Below are positions 1 through 5,020 of a stretch of DNA of 5,105 nucleotides, piece after piece. The DNA lies in NCBI GenBank assembly GCA_945788545.1, contig CALZMK010000152.1, forward strand, positions 1 to 5,105. The letters run 5' to 3'. The notes under the pieces were generated by a model. It searched no databases. It was not told where the DNA came from and saw only the letters and a list, made by a program, of their open reading frames with translations. The position numbers and the translations under genes are program-made. Position 1 is the stretch's first letter; each line of letters begins with the position of its first letter. The DNA is from an uncultured Prevotella sp. Lineage in GTDB: Bacteria; Bacteroidota; Bacteroidia; Bacteroidales; Bacteroidaceae.

Positions 1-2
1 CA

Positions 3-395
3 CGTTACGATTCAAATTATTGGCTTTGTGCAGCAACACTTGATCCGGATGTGAAGATTAAGGGGCAGGAGAATGCTTACAAGGAGGTGATAAAGACTGC
101 TGTGGGTGGAGCTGCGGGTGTGATAAAGTCAGTGGATAGTGCCACTACCGATTGTCAGCCTAATGATAATGTTGAGGCTCTACGCGTGTTTATGCTAAAT
201 AAGAAGGTTGAGTGTCGTCCGGTTTGGAAACCAATGCATAAGCAGCCCGTATATGTGGGGGCGTCTGCATATCTGAATGGAGTATCGGAGTCGATATTCA
301 AAGTGGGATTCTGTTTGCCTGCAGGACCGTATGTCTCGGATGAAGATGTGAGGTATATTGTGGATTGTATCAAGGAGGCAATTGTGAATAATTAA
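3..395 (+). CDS. DegT/DnrJ/EryC1/StrS family PLP-dependent sugar aminotransferase, C-terminal part (5' end outside window)
   Basis: This is the C-terminal end (about 130 residues) of a pyridoxal-phosphate aminotransferase of the type that makes amino sugars on nucleotide-sugar substrates for surface polysaccharide or glycan synthesis in the cytoplasm. The frame is open from base 3, so the GTG at 51 is not the true start. The sequence shows SNYWL near the left edge, then RPVWKPMHKQP, a GVSESIFKVGFCLPAG segment and a closing DEDVRYIVDCIKEAI helix, in the order typical of this family's C-terminal domain (PglE/WecE-like proteins have RPVWKPMH and SE.LF..G.CLPSG). The catalytic lysine and most of the PLP site lie upstream of the window. 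Between LDPD and VEALR there is a longer segment, including GGAAGVIKSVDSATTDCQP, than I recall in most family members. The exact substrate cannot be told from this fragment. A strong hairpin terminator follows 43 bp after the stop, so this is probably the last gene of its transcript. Confidence 0.88.
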   Translation, partial: RYDSNYWLCAATLDPDVKIKGQENAYKEVIKTAVGGAAGVIKSVDSATTDCQPNDNVEALRVFMLNKKVECRPVWKPMHKQPVYVGASAYLNGVSESIFKVGFCLPAGPYVSDEDVRYIVDCIKEAIVNN

Positions 396-438
396 GCTTA
401 ACATATTGTATGTAAGAGTAATTGCAGAGTATGAATAG

Positions 439-483
439 AAAAAGCGCTGAACCACGCAATGTGTTCAGCGCTTTTTCTTTTTT
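439..483. terminator. Strong bidirectional intrinsic terminator between convergent genes
   Basis: A perfect 14-bp inverted repeat (439-452 with 463-476, core AGCGCTGAAC) encloses a 10-nt loop. On the plus strand it is followed by a T-rich tract running to 483 with only one C, which suits termination of the aminotransferase transcript. On the minus strand the stem itself ends in five T but the tract is then broken, so termination of the convergent cluster is likely but weaker. The stop codon of the minus-strand gene (465-467) lies inside the right arm. Confidence 0.92.
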
Positions 484-713
484 CTTCCCACTCCAAAGAG
501 ATGACCGTAGCGGGAGATGAGTTTGCGCATTGTGAGGAAGGCGTCGATGGCAGTGATGCTGTTGGCAATTAGATGAGTGACCATCTCGCCTTTGGTGTTT
601 GCCTTCTGTGGTTCCCAAAGGGATTCCCACGTTGAGGCTATCACTTCCTCCTTCTTCTGTATCTCGGCATGCAATTCCTCTTTGCGTGCCCTTATTTCTT
701 CTAATGTGTTCAT
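465..713 (-). CDS. Small coiled-coil protein of unknown function, third gene of the YtxH/holin-like cluster
   Basis: I do not recognise a named family with certainty. The 82-residue product starts with a charged heptad-like helix (about residues 3-25, EEIRARKEELHAEIQKKEE), then a short linker, a moderately hydrophobic stretch (about 47-62) and a basic tail RKKKKR at 77-82. No signal peptide or clear membrane segment is seen. It starts with ATG at 713, 14 bp after the stop of the holin-like gene, so it is almost certainly co-transcribed with it. From memory, Bacteroidales genomes often carry a small protein of this shape directly after a YtxH gene and a holin-like gene, and I infer a shared envelope-associated role. 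The basic tail is encoded by the terminator's T tract and stem read on the opposite strand, so the tail sequence may be a by-product of the terminator. Confidence 0.75.
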   Translation of the reverse strand: MNTLEEIRARKEELHAEIQKKEEVIASTWESLWEPQKANTKGEMVTHLIANSITAIDAFLTMRKLISRYGHLFGVGRKKKKR

Positions 714-727
714 AGGCGGGTGGGGGA

Positions 728-1078
728 TTATTTGTCCAACAGAATACTTGTCAAAGTCCTTACCAATGGTTGCTCAATCCATGTCTTTCGCTTGTAATAT
801 ACAAGGAACAGCAATAGGAAATATATTCCGCCGACGATAGCGAAACCACCAGCCTCTCCCGTGGCGGGAGCCAGCCAATAGACCAGGGCGAAGGAGAGAT
901 AGAACACCACCGCAAACACAAGTCCGAAGATGAAGAACGCGAGAAGTAGAGCCGCACTTAGTCGTACGAGTTTCTCGACTACGTCATATTTCAGATAGTC
1001 TTTCTGAAGTACGACGTAGTCTTTTAGCGTCTCCACCAGTGTCGCTATTGATTCCACGTTTTTATCATTTGATAGCAT
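728..1078 (-). CDS. Phage holin superfamily (DUF1469, Phage_holin_3_6-like) two-helix membrane protein
   Basis: The 116-residue product has an N-terminal amphipathic helix (about 5-38, rich in V, L, K and D), a long hydrophobic segment at about 40-68, a short Gly-rich turn (PATGEAGG, 71-78), a second hydrophobic segment at about 79-95, and a short polar C-terminus starting YYKRK. This is the layout of the DUF1469/Phage_holin_3_6 family, which is common on bacterial chromosomes. In spite of the name, chromosomal members are not known to me as lysis holins, and there are no phage genes nearby, so I read it as an inner-membrane protein of unknown function, perhaps linked to envelope stress. It sits between the YtxH-like gene (32-bp gap) and the coiled-coil gene (14-bp gap) on the same strand, consistent with one transcript. 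The start is ATG at 1078; no clear Shine-Dalgarno sequence is seen. Confidence 0.82.
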   Translation of the reverse strand: MLSNDKNVESIATLVETLKDYVVLQKDYLKYDVVEKLVRLSAALLLAFFIFGLVFAVVFYLSFALVYWLAPATGEAGGFAIVGGIYFLLLFLVYYKRKTWIEQPLVRTLTSILLDK

Positions 1079-1110
1079 GTCGTGAGCGTTAAGTTGGTGG
1101 CTGATGAGTG

Positions 1111-1323
1111 TTATTCGTCAGGAGTTACTTCCTGGATGTCGTCAACGAGGTCTTCCACGTCCTTGCGTGAAAGTTTGATGTTGTGCTTCTTGAGGAAGTC
1201 GTTCACAGTGTCACTAACCTTCGTGCGTGTGTCCTTGCCGCTTTCGGGGGCAACCAACAATCCGATGACAGCGCCGGCGACTGCGCCGCCGAGGAATGCG
1301 CCAATATAACCTAAACCTTTCAT
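1111..1323 (-). CDS. YtxH domain-containing small membrane protein
   Basis: The chosen start (ATG at 1323) gives 70 residues beginning MKGLGYIGAFLGGAVAG. A longer reading from 1371 would add 16 polar residues ahead of the membrane helix, and would begin within the -7 promoter element at 1369-1376, so it is rejected; the shorter start also has an AGGATT stretch just upstream. The protein has one Gly/Ala-rich membrane segment (about 4-25) directly followed by GLLVAPESGKDTR (21-33), the hallmark of YtxH proteins (compare LxAPxSGKxTR). A charged helical C-terminal tail follows (LSRKDVEDLVDDIQEV). YtxH proteins are small, often stress-induced, membrane-anchored proteins of unknown molecular function. 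This is the first gene of the three-gene minus-strand cluster and lies divergently from the SPOR lipoprotein gene. Confidence 0.85.
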   Translation of the reverse strand: MKGLGYIGAFLGGAVAGAVIGLLVAPESGKDTRTKVSDTVNDFLKKHNIKLSRKDVEDLVDDIQEVTPDE

Positions 1324-1368
1324 AATCCTAATACGTTTAAATGGTTCAACATGTTTATTATTCGAAGG

Positions 1369-1398
1369 CAAATTTACTCAATAAAATCGGAAAAACAA
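1369..1398 (-). promoter_or_regulatory. Bacteroidetes-type promoter for the YtxH/holin-like cluster
   Basis: On the minus strand a -33 element TTG (1398-1396) is followed after 19 bp by TAAATTTG (1376-1369), an exact match to the TAnnTTTG -7 consensus of Bacteroides and Flavobacterium. Transcription would begin near 1362, giving a leader of about 40 nt before the ATG at 1323. The match and spacing are seen in the sequence; activity is inferred. Confidence 0.68.
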
Positions 1399-1416
1399 TG
1401 ATTTTTATAGTGATTT

Positions 1417-1452
1417 TTTGTTAAAATGGCCGTATTTTCTCGATTTAACAAA
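1417..1452. repeat. 9-bp inverted repeat in the divergent intergenic region
   Basis: TTTGTTAAA at 1417-1425 and its exact reverse complement TTTAACAAA at 1444-1452 are separated by 18 bp. The pair lies between the outward-facing promoters, upstream of both -33 regions, where a dyad-binding regulator of the two transcripts could sit. A direct repeat TGATTTTT (1399-1406 and 1411-1418) lies beside it. The region is very AT-rich, so chance is a real alternative. Confidence 0.35.
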
Positions 1453-1492
1453 CTTTATGTGGCAAATATTTCCGTTTTTCGCCAATAATTAG

Positions 1493-1500
1493 TAATTTCG
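1493..1500 (+). promoter_or_regulatory. Probable -7 element for the SPOR-ruvX-def-TPR operon
   Basis: TAATTTCG matches TAnnTTTG at seven of eight positions. No clean TTG -33 box lies at the right distance; the nearest T-rich sequence is around 1469-1479. A start near 1507 would leave a leader of about 47 nt before the ATG at 1554. An AAGG at 1544-1547 is placed to act as a weak ribosome binding site. Confidence 0.45.
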
Positions 1501-1553
1501 CAGAAATTTTTGATTAGTAATAATAACTGTTATATAATATAATAAGGTAGAAT

Positions 1554-2039
1554 ATGAAGAAGTACATGATTCTTTGCGCAGGACTTTGCGCAGCAATGGC
1601 TTTCACAAGTTGTAAGTCGAGTGAGAGTGCATATAAGAAGGCTTACGAGAAGGCAAAGGCCCAGGAGGCCGCAGCTGTTGAGACAAATACCGAGGCAAAT
1701 GTGGTGGCTCCTGTTGAGGAGAAACCGATTGACGAGGTGAGGGTTGTGGATAATGCCGACAACGTGCAGGTTCGTCAGGAGCAGGTGTCTCTCATCGACG
1801 GTAGTGGTCTCAAGAACTTCAGTGTTGTTGTGGGTTCATTCTCTCTTCGTGCCAATGCTGACGGACTCCAGCAGCGACTCAAGGAGGCTGGATATGACGC
1901 ACAGATTGTGAAGAACACCGATCGCAACATGTTCCGTGTCGTAGCTTCGACTTTCGCAGACAAGGCTTCGGCAGCACAGAGCCGCAACGAACTGCGTGCG
2001 AAGTATCCTGATGCGTGGTTGCTGTTCAACGCCAAATAA
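1554..2039 (+). CDS. SPOR-domain lipoprotein
   Basis: The 161-residue protein has a lipoprotein signal peptide: MKK, a hydrophobic stretch to about residue 18, and a lipobox-like FTSC with the lipidated cysteine at 20. A low-complexity charged linker follows (about 25-85, rich in A, E, K and V), then a SPOR domain at about 87-160. That domain starts FSVVVGSFSLRANADGLQQRLKEAGYDAQIV, with the usual beta-alpha-beta pattern, and continues through MFRVVASTF with the second helix. SPOR domains bind peptidoglycan stripped of stem peptides, especially at division septa, so the protein is expected to sit in the periplasm anchored to a membrane. The residues after the cysteine (KSSES) are not a clear surface-export signal, so a periplasmic face is favoured. 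The gene is the first of a plus-strand run, with ruvX only 4 bp downstream. No frameshift or missing part is seen. Confidence 0.9.
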   Translation: MKKYMILCAGLCAAMAFTSCKSSESAYKKAYEKAKAQEAAAVETNTEANVVAPVEEKPIDEVRVVDNADNVQVRQEQVSLIDGSGLKNFSVVVGSFSLRANADGLQQRLKEAGYDAQIVKNTDRNMFRVVASTFADKASAAQSRNELRAKYPDAWLLFNAK

Positions 2040-2043
2040 TCTT

Positions 2044-2463
2044 GTGGCAAGAATCCTTTCAATAGATTACGGCAAGAAACGCTGTGGACTGGCTGTGACC
2101 GATCCTCTGAAGATTATTCCCGGAGGATTGGCCACAGTTGCCACGTCTGAACTGATGTCGTTCCTCGATGATTATCTTCGTCGCGAGGATGTGGAAATGG
2201 TTGTTGTGGGTGAGCCACGCCAACCGAATGGCGAACCGAGTGAGAACTACGCCCGCGTGAAGTCGTGGGCGGGGCAGTTTCGCAAACTCCATCCTGAGGT
2301 GCCGCTAAAGTTCTACGACGAGCGTTTCACCTCGGTGCTTGCCCATCGGGCCATGATTGACGGTGGACTACGCAAGAAGGCTCGACAGGACAAGGCTCTC
2401 GTGGATGAAATCAGTGCTACGATTATCTTGCAAGACTTTATGAATTCCATGCGAAATTCATAA
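2044..2463 (+). CDS. ruvX: RuvX/YqgF family Holliday-junction-resolvase-like nuclease
   Basis: The 139-residue product has the usual length for RuvX/YqgF, an RNase-H-fold protein linked to pre-16S rRNA 5' end processing and to branched-DNA resolution. The start is GTG at 2044, which places MARILSIDYGKKRCGLAVTD at the N-terminus as in the family; a GTG at 1996 would add 16 residues overlapping the SPOR gene and is rejected. Visible motifs are SIDYG with acidic Asp8, VVGEPRQPNGEPSENY (about 55-69), YDERFTS with Asp92/Glu93, and ALVDEISATIILQ with Asp121/Glu122. The acidic residues expected for metal binding are therefore all present. It begins 4 bp after the SPOR stop, consistent with translational coupling. 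The last residues and the stop codon lie in a perfect 21-bp inverted repeat, so the C-terminal tail (DFMNSMRNS) is partly shaped by that repeat. Confidence 0.93.
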   Translation: MARILSIDYGKKRCGLAVTDPLKIIPGGLATVATSELMSFLDDYLRREDVEMVVVGEPRQPNGEPSENYARVKSWAGQFRKLHPEVPLKFYDERFTSVLAHRAMIDGGLRKKARQDKALVDEISATIILQDFMNSMRNS

Positions 2464-2475
2464 AGTCTTGCAAGA
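2426..2475. repeat. Perfect 21-bp inverted repeat spanning the ruvX stop codon
   Basis: The arm at 2426-2446 (starting TCTTGCAAGACT) is the exact reverse complement of 2455-2475, with an 8-nt loop (2447-2454). The left arm lies in ruvX codons and the right arm contains the TAA stop at 2461-2463. No T tract follows on either strand, so it does not look like an intrinsic terminator. It would form a very stable hairpin in the mRNA ahead of def. Confidence 0.9.
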
Positions 2476-2507
2476 ATTAAAGTATTAAAAAAATTAAAGA
2501 ATTAAAG
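2475..2507 (+). repeat. 8-bp tandem repeat (AATTAAAG-like, about four units) before def
   Basis: The units begin at 2475 (AATTAAAG), 2483 (TATTAAAA), 2492 (AATTAAAG, after one extra A) and 2500 (AATTAAAG). Together with the inverted-repeat arm they fill the whole 45-bp gap between ruvX and def, ending one base before the GTG start. AAAG in the last unit is the nearest thing to a ribosome binding site. Confidence 0.75.
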
Positions 2508-2508
2508 A

Positions 2509-3075
2509 GTGATTTTACCTATTTATACTTATGGTCAGCCGGTGCTGAGAAAGGTGGCGGAGGATATCCCTACCGACTATCCCGACTTGCAGCAACTGAT
2601 AGCTGACATGTTTGAAACATTGACAGAGTCGGAGGGAATCGGATTGGCAGCCCCTCAGATTGGTAAGGCTATCCGTCTGGTGGTTATCGACCTCGACGTA
2701 TTGGCCGACGATATGCCCGAGTACAAGGACTTCAAACGTCCGTTTATCAATCCGCATATCGTGGAATATGACGACACAGAGACCGAATCCCAAGAGGAAG
2801 GTTGCCTCTCGTTGCCTGCGATTCATGAGAAGGTGACACGTCCCACGCGCATCCGTGTGCAGTGGCTCGATGGCGACCTACAGCCCCATGATGAGTGGGT
2901 GGAGGGTTTCCTCGCGCGAGTGATGCAGCATGAGTTTGACCATCTCGACGGTAAGATGTTCATCGACCGCATCAGTCCCCTGCGCAAGCAATTGATAAAG
3001 AACAAACTCAAGGCATTGCTGCAAGGACGTTTCCGTTGTGGATATAAGACGAAACTGCTGCCTAAAAAGAATTAG
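2509..3075 (+). CDS. def: Peptide deformylase
   Basis: Peptide deformylase removes the formyl group from the N-terminal methionine of nascent proteins at the ribosome. The 188-residue product carries all three family motifs: GIGLAAPQ (43-50), EEGCLSLP (96-103) and QHEFDH (140-145). The metal ligands Cys99, His141 and His145 and the catalytic Glu142 are all present. The start is GTG at 2509, giving [15 protein letters not shown], which matches the Bacteroidales N-terminus as I recall it; no ATG fits. The C-terminus ends in [15 protein letters not shown] and a short basic tail. It lies 45 bp after ruvX and 24 bp before the TPR gene, both spacers being tandem repeats. In many other bacteria def pairs with fmt; here it is with a TPR gene and thrS, an arrangement I recall from Bacteroidales. 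The stop TAG is itself part of the first 7-bp repeat unit. Confidence 0.96.
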   Translation: MILPIYTYGQPVLRKVAEDIPTDYPDLQQLIADMFETLTESEGIGLAAPQIGKAIRLVVIDLDVLADDMPEYKDFKRPFINPHIVEYDDTETESQEEGCLSLPAIHEKVTRPTRIRVQWLDGDLQPHDEWVEGFLARVMQHEFDHLDGKMFIDRISPLRKQLIKNKLKALLQGRFRCGYKTKLLPKKN

Positions 3076-3103
3076 GAATTAGAAATTAGGAATTAGGAAT
3101 TGC
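3069..3103 (+). repeat. 7-bp tandem repeat (GAATTAG, five units) bridging the def stop and the TPR gene start
   Basis: The units begin at 3069, 3076, 3083 (AAATTAG variant), 3090 and 3097 (GAATTGC, degenerate). The first contains the TAG stop of def and the last supplies the TTG start of the TPR gene at 3100. An AGGA at 3088-3091 within the repeat sits 8 nt before the TTG, a normal Shine-Dalgarno distance, so the repeat may provide the ribosome binding site. Confidence 0.85.
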
Positions 3104-4917
3104 TGCGCGCGATAGTATTCAAGATAATCACGGCAATGCTGTTGCTCTTTGCCACGGCGGCAAGGGCACAGTATAATACCGACCGACTCGTCACAATCGG
3201 CCGGAGTGCTTTGTATTATGAAGACTATGTGCTGTCAATACAATATTTCACACAGGCAATAACATCCAAGCCATACCTCTATGAACCATGGTTCCTTAGG
3301 GGTGTGGCTAAGTATTATCTTGAGGATTATGTAGGAGCGGAGAGCGACTGCTCTGAGGCTATTCGTATCAACCCCTTCGTCACCAACCTCTACGAACTGC
3401 GCGGACTTGCACGCATACAACAGGAGAAATACGAGGATGCGATAGCAGACTACACAAGAGCATTGCAGTATAGTCCTGAAAACCAAGGATATTGGCAGAA
3501 TAGGGCTATATGTCGAATGCAGATGAAGGACTACGACCGCGCCCTCAACGAGATAGACACTATCATAGGAAGATGGAGCCGTTTTGCCCCCGCCTATAAC
3601 ATGAGGGCAGAGGTGTATCTCAACAAGAAAGACACCACCGAGGCACTCAAGGCCTTGGACAAGAGTGTGGAGATCGACCCCTATGAGGGAGGTACGTGGC
3701 AGGCACTGTCTGTCATCAGTCTGTCGCGCTCCAAATGGAAGGATGCCGAGAAATACTTAGACAAGGCTATACACTTGCAACCCAAGCGTGCCGACCACTA
3801 TATCAACCGTGCCTTGGCGCGATTCAACCAGAACAACCTTCGAGGCACAATGGCCGACTATGACACCGCCCTCGACCTCGACCCCAACAACTTCCTCGGA
3901 CATTACAACCGCGGACTGCTCAGGGCGCAGGTGGGCGACGACAACAGGGCAATCCTCGATTTCGATTTCGTGCTCAAACTCGAGCCCGACAATATCATGG
4001 CACTCTTCAACAGGGCATTGCTGCTCGACAAAACAGGCGACCTGCGTGGGGCTATACGCGATTATTCGAGGGTGATAAAGGAATATCCCAACTTCTGGTA
4101 TGGACTGCAGAGCCGTGCCAATTGCTATCGCCGTCTCGGTATGAACAAGGAGGCTGAGAAGGACGAGTTCAAGGTGTTTAAGGCTCAACTCTATAAGTCG
4201 CTCTACGGCAAGCAACCGCGTCTCAACAAGAAACAGTTGCGCAAGCGCAGTGACATCGACCTCGACAAATACAACCAACTCGTCACTGCCGACGAGAATG
4301 AGGTGAAACAAGAGTATAAGAACGACTATCGCGGACGAGTGCAGAACCGTCAGCCCGACATGGCGTTCATGCCTATGTACAACCTCTCGCTTGAAAACGT
4401 GCGCTCCGATGTGGAGTCGTATATGCCATACGACAAGGATGTTGACGGATTCAATCATAAGACGGGAGGCAAACAGCAGTTGCATATCGTATGCCGACCT
4501 ATGATTATCGACGAGCCCGAGGTGCTTTCGCTTATCCAAGATGTAGATTCTGCCTCAGTGCTTGTGCTCTGGCAAAGGGCGGCATACAGGATGAAGGAAA
4601 ACGACCAGAAACGCGACAACTTGATCACCCGCAGTGTCATAGAAGAGTTCGACAAAGCCATCAGCATGGCATCAGCAAATGCCTATCTGTATTACAATCG
4701 CGGTAATGCTTATGCAGCAGGAAGTGACTTCGACAAAGCCATCGAAGACTATGACCGTGCCCTTGAACTCGACCCCAAGATGGCAGAGGCATATTACAAC
4801 CGCGGACTCTCAAAACTTAAGCTTAAGAAGAACAAGGAAGCCATCGTCGATCTTGGAAAAGCAGGCGAAGGTGGACTGTATAAGGCCTATAGCGTAATCA
4901 AAAAATATAGCAAGTGA
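3100..4917 (+). CDS. Secreted tetratricopeptide-repeat (TPR) protein
   Basis: The 605-residue product starts with a signal peptide: basic LRAIVFK, hydrophobic IITAMLLLFATAA, and an ARA cleavage site before Gln24. This supports the TTG start at 3100; a stop codon lies two codons upstream, and the next ATG (3136) would lose the basic N-region. About ten 34-residue TPR units run from about 28 to 361, with typical patterns such as YEDAIADYTRALQYSPEN (111-128) and MADYDTALDLDPNN (251-264). A non-TPR charged region follows (about 362-510, with a basic cluster KKQLRKRSD), then two more good TPR units (about 528-592, DKAIEDYDRALELDPK at 545-560). TPRs are protein-binding scaffolds; the signal peptide places it in the periplasm, but the partner cannot be told. 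It follows def by 24 bp and precedes thrS, a placement I recall from other Bacteroidales. There is no enzymatic domain that I can see. Confidence 0.92.
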   Translation: MLRAIVFKIITAMLLLFATAARAQYNTDRLVTIGRSALYYEDYVLSIQYFTQAITSKPYLYEPWFLRGVAKYYLEDYVGAESDCSEAIRINPFVTNLYELRGLARIQQEKYEDAIADYTRALQYSPENQGYWQNRAICRMQMKDYDRALNEIDTIIGRWSRFAPAYNMRAEVYLNKKDTTEALKALDKSVEIDPYEGGTWQALSVISLSRSKWKDAEKYLDKAIHLQPKRADHYINRALARFNQNNLRGTMADYDTALDLDPNNFLGHYNRGLLRAQVGDDNRAILDFDFVLKLEPDNIMALFNRALLLDKTGDLRGAIRDYSRVIKEYPNFWYGLQSRANCYRRLGMNKEAEKDEFKVFKAQLYKSLYGKQPRLNKKQLRKRSDIDLDKYNQLVTADENEVKQEYKNDYRGRVQNRQPDMAFMPMYNLSLENVRSDVESYMPYDKDVDGFNHKTGGKQQLHIVCRPMIIDEPEVLSLIQDVDSASVLVLWQRAAYRMKENDQKRDNLITRSVIEEFDKAISMASANAYLYYNRGNAYAAGSDFDKAIEDYDRALELDPKMAEAYYNRGLSKLKLKKNKEAIVDLGKAGEGGLYKAYSVIKKYSK

Positions 4918-4981
4918 TATAAAAAGAGGGCAAATTAGTATTTTTTTAATATAAATATTCTCTAATTACGAATAATTTAGC

Positions 4982-4989
4982 TAATTTTG
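4982..4989 (+). promoter_or_regulatory. Bacteroidetes-type -7 element for thrS
   Basis: TAATTTTG is an exact match to TAnnTTTG. No TTTG -33 box is found; TTC at 4958-4960, 21 bp upstream, is the best and is weak. A start near 4996 would give a leader of only about 25 nt, so there is no room for a T-box or a thrS leader attenuator downstream of it. Confidence 0.6.
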
Positions 4990-5020
4990 CGCCCAAAATA
5001 GAAATTATAGTAAAAAAGAT

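Noticed and set aside
51..53. GTG at 51 as the start of the aminotransferase gene
   Set aside because: The frame is open to the window edge and the upstream residues (SNYWL and following) belong to the family, so the gene starts outside the window.
577..840. Plus-strand open frame across the small coiled-coil and holin-like genes
   Set aside because: It spans two minus-strand genes and their gap, and its translation resembles no protein; it is a shadow frame.
728..1078. Holin-like gene as a sign of a prophage
   Set aside because: No lysin, structural, integrase or other phage genes are seen, and chromosomal DUF1469-type proteins beside YtxH are ordinary.
1324..1371. N-terminal extension of the YtxH-like gene to 1371
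   Set aside because: It would put 16 polar residues before the membrane helix and would begin within the -7 promoter element at 1369-1376.
1996..2043. Earlier GTG start for ruvX overlapping the SPOR gene
   Set aside because: The added residues do not resemble the family and overlap SPOR coding sequence; GTG at 2044 gives the expected N-terminus.
3757..4539. A 260-codon open frame on the minus strand inside the TPR gene
   Set aside because: It is antisense to a well-supported TPR gene. Its V/L/H-rich composition is what the reverse complement of Asp- and Asn-rich TPR codons gives, and no family is recognisable.
4917..4952. A/T-only hairpin with a T tract after the TPR gene as a terminator
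   Set aside because: The stem (4917-4925 with 4943-4952) is AT-only and has a bulge, so it is too weak to call an intrinsic terminator.
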